Source: Polaribacter marinaquae (GTDB taxonomy: Bacteria; Bacteroidota; Bacteroidia; Flavobacteriales; Flavobacteriaceae). From it: a DNA stretch of 64,000 bases. Position 1 is the first letter of the stretch, and every line of letters begins with the position of its first letter. The stretch lies in NCBI RefSeq assembly GCF_038019025.1, contig NZ_CP150496.1, positions 2,434,001-2,498,000 of the forward strand. The letters are read 5' to 3'. Shown in pieces: positions 45,296-53,499 of the stretch. The notes beneath the pieces were generated by a model, which was not told the origin of the DNA, made no database searches, and worked only from the letters and a program-made list of their open reading frames with translations. The position numbers and the translations under genes are program-made.

Positions 45296-46024
45296 ATGTC
45301 GAAAATTATAAAACCTTATAAAGATTCTGAATTAGGAAAAAAAGAACAAGTTGCACAAATGTTCGATAATATTTCTGGTAATTACGATGGTTTAAATAGA
45401 GTTATTTCTTTAGGAATAGATGTTAAATGGCGTAAAAAAGTTGTAGAAATTGTTGGTAAAAATAATCCGAAGCAAATTTTAGATATTGCAACAGGAACTG
45501 GTGATTTAGCTTTAATGATGTCTAGTTTAAATCCTGATAGAATTGTAGGTCTAGATATTTCTGCAGGAATGTTAGAAGTTGGTAAGCAAAAAATAGCCAA
45601 AGCAAAACTTTCTGATAAAATAGAAATGATTGTAGGTGATTCTGAAGAAATGCCTTTCGAAGACAATACTTTTGATGCTATTACAGTTTCTTTTGGTGTT
45701 AGAAATTTTGCCAATTTAGATAAAGGAATTAAAGAAATTGCAAGAGTTTTAAAGCCAACAGGGGTTTTAGTAATTTTAGAAACATCAAATCCAACGAAAT
45801 TCCCTTTTAAACAAGGTTATAAGTTATATACAAATTTGTTTTTACCAATTGTAGGTAAACTGTTTTCTAAAGACAAAGTAGCGTATTCTTATTTGTCTGA
45901 ATCTGCAAATTCTTTTCCGTTTGGTAAAGCTTTCAACAATATTTTACAAAAAAACGGGTTTACACATACAGAAGATAATCCTGTAACATTTGGTGTTGCA
46001 ACAATTTACACAGCACGTAAATAA
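45296..46024 (+). CDS. ubiE: Demethylmenaquinone methyltransferase UbiE/MenG
   Basis: The enzyme methylates demethylmenaquinone, the last step of menaquinone synthesis. The 242-residue class I methyltransferase has the SAM loop [10 protein letters not shown], the UbiE signatures [18 protein letters not shown] and [14 protein letters not shown], and the [15 protein letters not shown] segment. It is the only quinone gene in the window and fits the menaquinol-driven complex III. PorT starts two bases after the stop. Confidence 0.96.
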   Translation: MSKIIKPYKDSELGKKEQVAQMFDNISGNYDGLNRVISLGIDVKWRKKVVEIVGKNNPKQILDIATGTGDLALMMSSLNPDRIVGLDISAGMLEVGKQKIAKAKLSDKIEMIVGDSEEMPFEDNTFDAITVSFGVRNFANLDKGIKEIARVLKPTGVLVILETSNPTKFPFKQGYKLYTNLFLPIVGKLFSKDKVAYSYLSESANSFPFGKAFNNILQKNGFTHTEDNPVTFGVATIYTARK

Positions 46025-46026
46025 TT

Positions 46027-46734
46027 ATGAGTAAAAGAATTTTATTTTTTTGTTTTTCTATATTAGTTAGTAGTACTTTTTTTGCACAAAGAGAACGTGT
46101 AGACTATTTACCAACTTTTGATAAAAGACCTTTGCATTATGGCTTTTACTTAGGTTTAAATCAAAATGATTTTAAACTAAACCTTAAAGAAAGTAGTATT
46201 ACAGATGCAAATATTACTGTAGAATCTACTACTGGTTTTAATGTTGGTTTAATAGCAGATTTGCGTTTGCATAAAAATTTAAACCTGCGTTTAGAACCTG
46301 GTTTAATGAGTAACTCTAAAAATGTAATTTTTAATCACTTAAAAGGTTCTGCAAATCCGCAAGACAGCATTAGAGAGGTAAGTTCTACGTATTTACATGT
46401 GCCATTGGTATTTAAATTTAGTACGGATAGATATAAAAACTTTAGACCTTATTTACTTGCTGGTGTTTCCTATGATTATAATTTTTCTTCAAACGAAGAC
46501 AATCAAGACGACAATTCTGCAGGACAATTTCGAATGAAAACAAACAATTTTATGTACGAGGTTGGTGTTGGTGTAGATTTCTATTTATACTACTTTAAAT
46601 TTTCTCCATCAATTCGTGGAGTTTTTGCAATGAATAACGAGATAAAATATGATGATGACCCAAATAGTAGATGGACGGCGCCAGTTAATTTTATGGGAAC
46701 TCGTGGTATCTTTATAAATTTTGCGTTCGAGTAA
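46027..46734 (+). CDS. porT: Type IX secretion/gliding protein PorT
   Basis: PorT is an outer-membrane barrel required for type IX protein secretion. The 235-residue product has a signal peptide ending TFFAQ, then a small barrel with the family segments HYGFYLGLNQNDFKL, LRLEPGL and YLHVPLVFKFS, and the C-terminal FINFAFE. Its position right behind ubiE is the usual flavobacterial order. No typical C-terminal secretion domain protein is present in this window. Confidence 0.93.
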   Translation: MSKRILFFCFSILVSSTFFAQRERVDYLPTFDKRPLHYGFYLGLNQNDFKLNLKESSITDANITVESTTGFNVGLIADLRLHKNLNLRLEPGLMSNSKNVIFNHLKGSANPQDSIREVSSTYLHVPLVFKFSTDRYKNFRPYLLAGVSYDYNFSSNEDNQDDNSAGQFRMKTNNFMYEVGVGVDFYLYYFKFSPSIRGVFAMNNEIKYDDDPNSRWTAPVNFMGTRGIFINFAFE

Positions 46735-46737
46735 ATC

Positions 46738-47469
46738 TTAACTATTTCGTTTAAATTCGCTTAACAGAATAGCTGTTGCAGTTGCAACATTTAAGCTTTC
46801 GGTTTCTTGTACTTCTCCAAATCTTGGTATAGAAATCTTATTAGATATTATTTTTTTAATTTGGTTAGAAACTCCGTTAGCTTCATTTCCCATAATTAAA
46901 ATTCCTTCTGCGGGTAATTGTGTTTTATACACATTGTCACCATCCATATCAGCAATATAAGTTGGTAAATGGGTTTCGTTTAAGTAAGCTTCTAAATTAA
47001 CGTAGTTAATAGCAATTCTAGTCAAAGAACCCATAGATGCTTGCACAACTTTTTGATTAAAACAATCTACGGTATCTGTAGAACATATTAATTGTGTAAC
47101 TCCGTACCAATCGCAAAGTCTTATAATTGTACCTAAATTACCAGGATCGTTAATAGCATCTAAAGCTACAATTAATCCAGAGGCGTTTATAGAATTTAGC
47201 TTGGGTATTTTAAACAATCCTAAAACTTTGTTAGGTGATTTTAAAGAACTTATTTTTTTTAAATCGGTTTCATCAATTCTAACAATTTTATCTTCTGTAA
47301 GATTAGTTTCGTAATCATTTGTGCAAAATAATGTTGCTACTTCAAAAGAAGACTTTAATAATTCATTTACCACTTTTATACCTTCTGCAATAAATAAATT
47401 ATGCTTTTGTCTATACTTTTTTTGTGATAAACTAGTTATTAATTTTAACTGATTTTTTGAGATGCTCAT
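46738..47469 (-). CDS. TrmH/SpoU-family RNA 2'-O-methyltransferase
   Basis: The 243-residue protein is a SPOUT methyltransferase acting on rRNA or tRNA. The N-terminal substrate-binding segment (about 1-75) is followed by the three SpoU motifs: DAINDPGNLGTIIR, LIMGNEANGVS and SLNVATATAILLSEF, which together form the trefoil knot that binds SAM. The exact target site cannot be given. It is divergent from the TamL gene. Confidence 0.93.
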   Translation of the reverse strand: MSISKNQLKLITSLSQKKYRQKHNLFIAEGIKVVNELLKSSFEVATLFCTNDYETNLTEDKIVRIDETDLKKISSLKSPNKVLGLFKIPKLNSINASGLIVALDAINDPGNLGTIIRLCDWYGVTQLICSTDTVDCFNQKVVQASMGSLTRIAINYVNLEAYLNETHLPTYIADMDGDNVYKTQLPAEGILIMGNEANGVSNQIKKIISNKISIPRFGEVQETESLNVATATAILLSEFKRNS

Positions 47470-47507
47470 TAATTGTATCTAATTAGAAATAAACCGTTGA
47501 AAAATAC

Positions 47508-47515
47508 TATTTTTG
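47508..47515 (+). promoter_or_regulatory. tamL promoter -7 box TATTTTTG
   Basis: The box fits TAnnTTTG and predicts a start near 47521, which excludes the upstream TTG start of the open frame and supports the ATG at 47539. Confidence 0.62.
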
Positions 47516-47538
47516 ATGTTAAATGTATTGCTAAAGTA

Positions 47539-50043
47539 ATGAAAAAACTTTCTTTTTACTTTCTACTTGTTTTATTTTTGACAGCTTGTAATTCTACAAA
47601 ACATGTTGCTGAAGATAAGCAGATGCTAACGCAAAATTATATTTTTGTTGACAGTGTAAAAAATAAAAGTGCAGATTTACAAAAGTACGTGCTTCAAAAA
47701 CCAAATCCGCGTCTTTTAGGTTTACCTTTTGGGCTGTACTTTCATAATATAGGAAACCATAATAAGCCCAAAACCCCAACAGAATGGGGATTGAAGCATC
47801 CGAAGAAATACAACTTTATTAAAAATATTTTTTCAGAAAAACAAAGTATTGCTTATGCAAATGCTTTTATCAGTTTAAATAATTGGTTTTTAAATTACGA
47901 TGCTCCTGTAATTTTAAGTGAGAGTAAAGCAAATAGAACAGCCGATAATTTATGGGCTTTTTATAAAACCCAAGGTTATTTTGATTCTAAAATTAAGACA
48001 GTCATAGATAGAGATTCTACTGATAAAAAAGCAATAGTTAGTTATTACATAAATAAAGGAGAGCCTACATTATTAGATTCAATAAAGCTTAAAATAGAAT
48101 CGCCTGTATTAGATTCTATATATAAGGATTCAAAAATAAAATCTTTGTTAGTTAGTGGTAATCAATACAACGACAAAGTATTTCGAAAAGAAGCTAGTAA
48201 CGTTGTAAAGCTATTTAAAAATAGCGGAATCTATTATTTTTCTGAATCTGCACTTGGTTTTTATGTAGATTCTACAAGAACAGATCACAAAACCAATGTA
48301 GAGTTTTTAATAGCAAAAGATAGATTTAAAGAAAAAGATGGTGTTTACGAGAAGAAAGATTATAAGGTACATAAAGTTAGTAAAATTAATGTAGTTACAG
48401 ATTATTCTTATACTAAGAAAGAAGAGGTTTATAAAGATTCTGTAAATTATAACGGAATTAATTTTTTAGCAATTGATAAATTAAAATACAATCCTAAATA
48501 TTTATCGCAATCTATTTTCTTTAAATCTGGCGATGTTTATAAAGATACTTTAAGTAATTTAACAAGAAATCATTTAAAATCGCTTAAAAACTTTAAATCT
48601 ACAAACATATCATTTAGTCCGATAGAAGGTACAGATGATGAATTAAAAATGGATATTTTTCTGTCTCCGAAAGAGAAATATACTTTAGGTTTTGAAACAG
48701 AACTAACACATTCTAATATTAGAAATATTGGTTCATCAGCAAAGTTTTCTTTAACTAATAGAAATGCTTTTAAAGGTGCAGAATTATTAAAGTTTTCTTT
48801 TTTAGGTTCTTATTTTAATGCGAATAATGGTCCGGGCTGGGAGATTGGTGCAGACGCATCTTTAGAATTTCCTAGATTGGTAGCGCCTTTTGGTTTAGAT
48901 AAATTAGTACCAAAAAGAATGTCGCCAAGAACGTTGTTTTCTTTAGGATCTAGTTTTCAGAAAAACATTGGTCTAGATAGGCAAACGTTTACCATTTTAT
49001 CTGATTATAAGTGGCAATATAACAGTAAAAAAACCATTCAGTTAGAGATATTTAATACACAATACATTCAAAATTTAAATGTAAATCGTTTTTTTGATAT
49101 TTATGGTTCAGAATTTACAAACCTAAATAATGTCGCAGAAATTTACGACCAAGAAAATAATACATCTTTTTGGCCATTAGCTACAGATTTAGAGAATCAA
49201 GCATCAGAATCTTTAGCTTTTATAAGAAGTGTTGCGTCTAATGCTGGTTTTAGAAACTCAAATCCAAATGATTTTAATACTGTATTAAATATTCAGAATA
49301 GGTACAATATTGTTACTTCAGATTTTTTAATTCCTACTTTGGCTTATTCATTTACATATAACAGTCAATCAGATTTTAAAGACAATAATTTTTCATTTTT
49401 TAAATTAAGAGTTTCAAATTCTGGTAATATTTTAGGGGTGTTTTCTAAGGATTATAATGCAAATGGTAAAAAAACATTTTTAAAGATTCCTTTAGCACAA
49501 TATTTTAAAACAGATTTAGAGTATAAGCAATTTTGGGATGTTGGTTTAAATTCTGTTTTCGGATTTAGAACATTTTTAGGCGCTATTTTAACCTACGACA
49601 ATTCTGATATTCCTTTTACAAGAAGTTATTTTGCAGGTGGTTCTAATGATATTAGAGCGTGGCAAACATATGAATTAGGCCCAGGAAGCAGAAACAGTGG
49701 TTTAGAATTTAATGTTGGTAGTTTAAAGTTTTTATCGAGTGCAGAATATCGATTTAATTTAATAGGAAGTTTTAAAGGAGCCTTATTTGTAGATGCTGGT
49801 AATATTTGGGATATTTCTGATGCCGAGTTTGTAGACGAAGACGCGAAATTTAATAGTTTATCATCTTTAAAAGATATTGCAATAGGTTCTGGTATGGGAG
49901 TTCGATACGATTTAAATTTCTTTGTATTAAGATTTGATGTTGGTTTTAAAACCTACGAACCTTATTTAGAAGGTGGTAAGTGGTTTAAGAATTATAATTT
50001 TGCTAGTGCAGTTTACAATATAGGTATTAATTATCCTTTTTAA
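47539..50043 (+). CDS. tamL: Translocation and assembly module lipoprotein TamL (BamA/TamA family)
   Basis: TamL is the Bacteroidota TamA counterpart, which works with TamB in outer-membrane assembly. The 834-residue protein starts with a lipoprotein signal (FLTACNSTK), then POTRA-like repeats (about 80-400), then a surface-antigen Omp85 barrel with SYFAGGSNDIRAWQ and the C-terminal GINYPF. The open frame continues upstream to a TTG, but that part lacks a signal and precedes the promoter, so ATG 47539 is chosen. Its TamB partner is not in the window. Confidence 0.93.
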   Translation: MKKLSFYFLLVLFLTACNSTKHVAEDKQMLTQNYIFVDSVKNKSADLQKYVLQKPNPRLLGLPFGLYFHNIGNHNKPKTPTEWGLKHPKKYNFIKNIFSEKQSIAYANAFISLNNWFLNYDAPVILSESKANRTADNLWAFYKTQGYFDSKIKTVIDRDSTDKKAIVSYYINKGEPTLLDSIKLKIESPVLDSIYKDSKIKSLLVSGNQYNDKVFRKEASNVVKLFKNSGIYYFSESALGFYVDSTRTDHKTNVEFLIAKDRFKEKDGVYEKKDYKVHKVSKINVVTDYSYTKKEEVYKDSVNYNGINFLAIDKLKYNPKYLSQSIFFKSGDVYKDTLSNLTRNHLKSLKNFKSTNISFSPIEGTDDELKMDIFLSPKEKYTLGFETELTHSNIRNIGSSAKFSLTNRNAFKGAELLKFSFLGSYFNANNGPGWEIGADASLEFPRLVAPFGLDKLVPKRMSPRTLFSLGSSFQKNIGLDRQTFTILSDYKWQYNSKKTIQLEIFNTQYIQNLNVNRFFDIYGSEFTNLNNVAEIYDQENNTSFWPLATDLENQASESLAFIRSVASNAGFRNSNPNDFNTVLNIQNRYNIVTSDFLIPTLAYSFTYNSQSDFKDNNFSFFKLRVSNSGNILGVFSKDYNANGKKTFLKIPLAQYFKTDLEYKQFWDVGLNSVFGFRTFLGAILTYDNSDIPFTRSYFAGGSNDIRAWQTYELGPGSRNSGLEFNVGSLKFLSSAEYRFNLIGSFKGALFVDAGNIWDISDAEFVDEDAKFNSLSSLKDIAIGSGMGVRYDLNFFVLRFDVGFKTYEPYLEGGKWFKNYNFASAVYNIGINYPF

Positions 50044-50114
50044 AAAATCATTAAAAGTCTATAACGTTTTCGTTATTTTATGCTCCGATTAAACATAAAA
50101 GTGCCTATTTTTAG

Positions 50115-50122
50115 TATTTTTG
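50115..50122 (+). promoter_or_regulatory. fbaA promoter -7 box TATTTTTG
   Basis: The box fits TAnnTTTG and predicts a start near 50128, about 33 bases before the ATG at 50161. Confidence 0.62.
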
Positions 50123-50160
50123 AAGAAATATAAGAATCAACAAATTAAAATATCATAACT

Positions 50161-51228
50161 ATGAGTCACAACATAAAACCTGGAGTTGCTACAGGTAAAG
50201 AAGTTCAAGAAATTTTTAAACTTGCAAAAGAAAAAGGATTTGCATTACCAGCTGTAAATGTTGTTGGTTCTAATACAATTAATGGTGTTTTAGAAACTGC
50301 AAGAGATTTAAATGCACCTGTTATTATTCAGTTTTCTAACGGAGGAGCGCAATTTCAAGCAGGAAAAGGATTATCTAATGAAGGGCAAAAAGCTGCAATT
50401 GCTGGTGGAATTGCAGGAGCAAAGCATATACACGAATTAGCTGTTGCTTATGGTGTGCCAGTTATTTTACACACAGATCACTGTGCAAAGAAATTATTAC
50501 CTTGGATTGATGGATTATTAGATGCTTCTGAAAAGCATTTCGAAGAAACAGGTAAGCCTCTATATAGTTCTCATATGATAGATTTATCTGAAGAGCCATT
50601 AGAAGAAAATATCGAAATTTGTAAAACTTATTTAGCTCGAATGAGTAAAATGGGAATGACTTTAGAGATAGAGTTAGGTATTACAGGTGGTGAAGAAGAT
50701 GGTGTAGATAATTCTGATGTAGATGTTTCTAAATTATATACACAACCAGAAGAAGTTGCGTATGCTTATGAAGAATTATTAAAAGTATCGCCACAATTTA
50801 CTATTGCAGCTGCATTTGGTAATGTACACGGTGTTTACAAGCCAGGAAACGTAAAATTAACTCCAAAAATTTTAAAGAATTCTCAAGAATATATTTCAGA
50901 GAAGTACAATGTTGGTCATAATCATATCGATTTTGTATTTCATGGTGGTTCTGGTTCTACTTTAGAAGAAATTAGAGAATCTATTGGTTATGGTGTTATC
51001 AAAATGAATATCGATACAGATTTACAATTTGCTTTTACAGAAGGTATTAGAGATTATATGCATGGTAAAGCAGCATATGTTGCAACTCAAATTGGTAATC
51101 CAGAAGGAGATGACTTACCAAATAAAAAATATTATGATCCAAGAAAATGGTTACGCGAAGGAGAAATTACTTTTACAAACCGTTTAAAGCAAGCATTTCA
51201 AGATTTAAATAACGTAGATACATTATAG
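50161..51228 (+). CDS. fbaA: Class II fructose-bisphosphate aldolase
   Basis: The zinc-dependent aldolase splits fructose 1,6-bisphosphate in glycolysis and works in reverse in gluconeogenesis. The 355-residue class IIA protein has the zinc motif LHTDHCAKK, the acidic ELGITGGEEDGVDN loop, NVHGVYKPGNVKL, and HGGSGS plus NIDTD for substrate phosphate and base contacts. The length is typical. It forms its own unit with a promoter and terminator. Confidence 0.97.
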   Translation: MSHNIKPGVATGKEVQEIFKLAKEKGFALPAVNVVGSNTINGVLETARDLNAPVIIQFSNGGAQFQAGKGLSNEGQKAAIAGGIAGAKHIHELAVAYGVPVILHTDHCAKKLLPWIDGLLDASEKHFEETGKPLYSSHMIDLSEEPLEENIEICKTYLARMSKMGMTLEIELGITGGEEDGVDNSDVDVSKLYTQPEEVAYAYEELLKVSPQFTIAAAFGNVHGVYKPGNVKLTPKILKNSQEYISEKYNVGHNHIDFVFHGGSGSTLEEIRESIGYGVIKMNIDTDLQFAFTEGIRDYMHGKAAYVATQIGNPEGDDLPNKKYYDPRKWLREGEITFTNRLKQAFQDLNNVDTL

Positions 51229-51248
51229 TATTTATTATTAAATTAATT

Positions 51249-51286
51249 AAAAAGCATTTTGAATTATTTCAAAATGCTTTTTTTTT
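51249..51286 (+). terminator. fbaA terminator
   Basis: A 13-bp stem (AAAGCATTTTGAA / TTCAAAATGCTTT) with a TTAT loop is followed by a run of T. Confidence 0.88.
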
Positions 51287-51351
51287 ATGAAAATATCTAG
51301 CTCAAATAGAATAATCACATAAAGAAGAAACCAGAATTAGAAAAAATCTTT

Positions 51352-51359
51352 TACATTTG
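51352..51359 (+). promoter_or_regulatory. accD promoter -7 box TACATTTG
   Basis: The box fits TAnnTTTG and predicts a start near 51365, leaving a leader of about 60 bases before accD. Confidence 0.6.
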
Positions 51360-51424
51360 TACTTCATATTTATTTTAAAATAGAATTTTTATTTTAAGAT
51401 ATTAAATTAAAACAAACACATAAC

Positions 51425-52294
51425 ATGGCTTGGTTTAAAAGAACAGATAAAGGAATACAGACTTCTACAGAAGATAAAAAAGATACTCCGAAAGGTTTAT
51501 GGTATAAAACACCTAGCGGAAAAATTATAGATACAGAAGAATTAAAAAGAAACCTATACGTTAGTCCAGAAGATGGATATCATGTAAGAATAGGTAGTAA
51601 AGAATACTTCGAATTATTTTTTGATAATAATGAGTTTAAAGAATTAAATGAAGGTTTAACTTCTAAAGATCCTTTAAAATTTGAAGACACAAAAAAATAT
51701 CCAGAAAGATTAAAAGCTGCGCAAGCAAAAACAAAATTAAACGATGCTGTAAGAACTGCCGTTGGTAAATCTTTAGGTAAAGATATAGTTATTGCTGCCA
51801 TGGATTTTGCTTTTATTGGAGGTTCTATGGGATCTGTAGTAGGAGAAAAAATTGCAAGAGCTATCGATTATTCAATTAAAAACAACATTCCGTTTTTAAT
51901 GGTTTCTAAGTCTGGTGGTGCTAGAATGATGGAAGCATCTTTGTCTTTAATGCAATTGGTTAAAACTTCGTCTAAGTTAGCGCAATTGGCTAAAGCAAAA
52001 ATACCTTATATATCTTTATGTACAGATCCAACTACAGGTGGTACAACAGCTTCTTATGCAATGTTAGGTGATATTAATATTGCAGAACCAAATGCATTAA
52101 TTGCTTTTGCAGGACCAAGAGTTGTAAGAGATACAACAGGTAAAGATTTACCAGAAGGTTTTCAAAAATCTGAATTTGTCTTAGAACACGGTTTCTTAGA
52201 TGCTATTTACGAGCGTAAAGACCTTAAAAAAGAAGTGAATTTATATATAGATTTAATCCAAAACTTGCCAATTAGAAAAGAGGCAGTAGTTTAA
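51425..52294 (+). CDS. accD: Acetyl-CoA carboxylase carboxyltransferase subunit beta
   Basis: AccD together with AccA transfers the carboxyl group from biotin to acetyl-CoA in fatty-acid synthesis. The 289-residue protein keeps the crotonase-like core ([42 protein letters not shown]). The N-terminal zinc ribbon is altered: at the four cysteine positions of the E. coli enzyme I see Thr, Ser, Ser and Asp (segments KTPSGK and VSPEDG). It must work without that zinc site, as I recall for other flavobacterial AccD proteins. Confidence 0.95.
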   Translation: MAWFKRTDKGIQTSTEDKKDTPKGLWYKTPSGKIIDTEELKRNLYVSPEDGYHVRIGSKEYFELFFDNNEFKELNEGLTSKDPLKFEDTKKYPERLKAAQAKTKLNDAVRTAVGKSLGKDIVIAAMDFAFIGGSMGSVVGEKIARAIDYSIKNNIPFLMVSKSGGARMMEASLSLMQLVKTSSKLAQLAKAKIPYISLCTDPTTGGTTASYAMLGDINIAEPNALIAFAGPRVVRDTTGKDLPEGFQKSEFVLEHGFLDAIYERKDLKKEVNLYIDLIQNLPIRKEAVV

Positions 52295-52316
52295 TAAGAT
52301 AAAGTTATTATAAAAT

Positions 52317-52344
52317 AAAAAAACCAGCATTTGCTGGTTTTTTT
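52317..52344. terminator. Bidirectional terminator after accD
   Basis: AAACCAGCA and TGCTGGTTT form a 9-bp stem with a two-base loop, flanked by A and T runs. It also lies 26 bases beyond the stop of the convergent barrel gene. Confidence 0.85.
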
Positions 52345-52369
52345 ATTTTATAAAGGTTTGTTATTTATA

Positions 52370-52867
52370 TTAGAATCTCCATCCTACATTTACACCAAGC
52401 CTAGGTACAAGAATTGGCGAATCTGTACCAAAAAGGTTTCTACCTAAACCACCATAAATATCTATAACCAAACCACCTTCAGAAGAATATTTAGTTCCTA
52501 TTGCTACACCTAAAGCAGCATCTGTATATTTTAAATCGTAAACGCCAGAATCTTTAACAGTTTCTGTTTTTCCAGAATTTATGCCTACAAATCCTTCACC
52601 AAAAAAGTTCCATTGTGCATCTGCAGTAAAATAATGACGAAAATAAGGTGTTATCATTGTGTTTTCGTTATACCTAAAATCGATATCTTGTTTCGCTAGA
52701 TTAAATAAAGCCGAAACTCCGAAAGAATTTTCTACACTTATATAATTTTCATAAGAAAATTCTAGACTTCGTATAACTAATGCATCAGCAACATCTAACT
52801 TAATTTCTTGTTGAGAAAATCCTAAAGAACTTACTAGAAGTCCTAATATTAAAACTATTTTTTTCAT
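52370..52867 (-). CDS. Small outer-membrane beta-barrel protein (DUF3575-like)
   Basis: The 165-residue product has a signal peptide (MKKIVLILGLLVSSLGFSQ) and alternating beta strands ending VGWRF, like a small porin-type barrel. It resembles the next minus-strand gene in FEGFG/FGEGFVG, LGVAIGTK, YGGLGRNLF and the ending, so the two are paralogues, probably a tandem duplication. It has its own promoter box at 52882-52889 (TAAATTTG on the minus strand). Function unknown. Confidence 0.8.
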   Translation of the reverse strand: MKKIVLILGLLVSSLGFSQQEIKLDVADALVIRSLEFSYENYISVENSFGVSALFNLAKQDIDFRYNENTMITPYFRHYFTADAQWNFFGEGFVGINSGKTETVKDSGVYDLKYTDAALGVAIGTKYSSEGGLVIDIYGGLGRNLFGTDSPILVPRLGVNVGWRF

Positions 52868-52881
52868 GTTATTAATTTTTA

Positions 52882-52889
52882 CAAATTTA
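52882..52889 (-). promoter_or_regulatory. Promoter -7 box of the 165-residue barrel gene
   Basis: The minus strand reads TAAATTTG, predicting a start about 9 bases before the ATG at 52867. Confidence 0.58.
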
Positions 52890-52905
52890 CTAAAAATATG
52901 ATTGC

Positions 52906-53469
52906 TTAAAATCTGTAGCCTAAAGAAATACCACCTCTAGTAATTAAATTATTTTCCAATCCGTTTTCATCATTGTTATTAAATAAGTTTCTTCCAACAC
53001 CTAAATAAATTTCTGTAATAAAACCAGATTTAGTTATAAATTTTCCTCCTACAGATATACCTAACGCAAAATCTGTCTCTACAATTGTTTCATCATTGTT
53101 ATTAAAAAAATAATAACGATCCTCATAAGTGTTTAACATACCAAAACCTTCTACAAAGAAACCTCTAGCATATCTTGTTTCAGAAAAAAACCATCTATAA
53201 TAAGGGGTTAAAGAAAATTTCTTCGGAAAATATAAGTCATCAGAGATATCGTTAAAATTGTAAAATACATCGATACCAAAAGAGGAATCTTTATTTAATA
53301 GATTTTCATAACTAACATTTAAAGACGAAAAAGCAATCAAACTAAATGCATTTAATTTAAGTTCGTGTTTTTTTGCATTGTCTTGCGGATACTTGAATTT
53401 CTCTTTTTCTTGAGCTGTTAATTGAATGCTAGTGCATACTAACAATACAAATAAGATAATTTTTTTCAT
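52906..53469 (-). CDS. Small outer-membrane beta-barrel protein, paralogue of its neighbour (DUF3575-like)
   Basis: The 187-residue product has a signal peptide (MKKIILFVLLVCTSIQLTAQ) and about eight beta strands ending SLGYRF. Shared segments with the adjacent 165-residue protein (SYENLL/SYENYI, LTPYYRWFF/ITPYFRHYF, GVGRNLF/GLGRNLF) show common descent. A promoter box TACATTTG lies on the minus strand at 53499-53492. The function is unknown. Confidence 0.8.
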   Translation of the reverse strand: MKKIILFVLLVCTSIQLTAQEKEKFKYPQDNAKKHELKLNAFSLIAFSSLNVSYENLLNKDSSFGIDVFYNFNDISDDLYFPKKFSLTPYYRWFFSETRYARGFFVEGFGMLNTYEDRYYFFNNNDETIVETDFALGISVGGKFITKSGFITEIYLGVGRNLFNNNDENGLENNLITRGGISLGYRF

Positions 53470-53491
53470 ATAATTTTGGTTGATTTTTAGC

Positions 53492-53499
53492 CAAATGTA
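53492..53499 (-). promoter_or_regulatory. Promoter -7 box of the 187-residue barrel gene
   Basis: The minus strand reads TACATTTG, predicting a start about 17 bases before the ATG at 53469. It abuts the stop of the upstream large gene. Confidence 0.58.

Noticed and set aside
47473..47538. N-terminal extension of TamL from a TTG
   Set aside because: It precedes the predicted promoter and lacks a signal, while the ATG at 47539 opens a lipoprotein signal.
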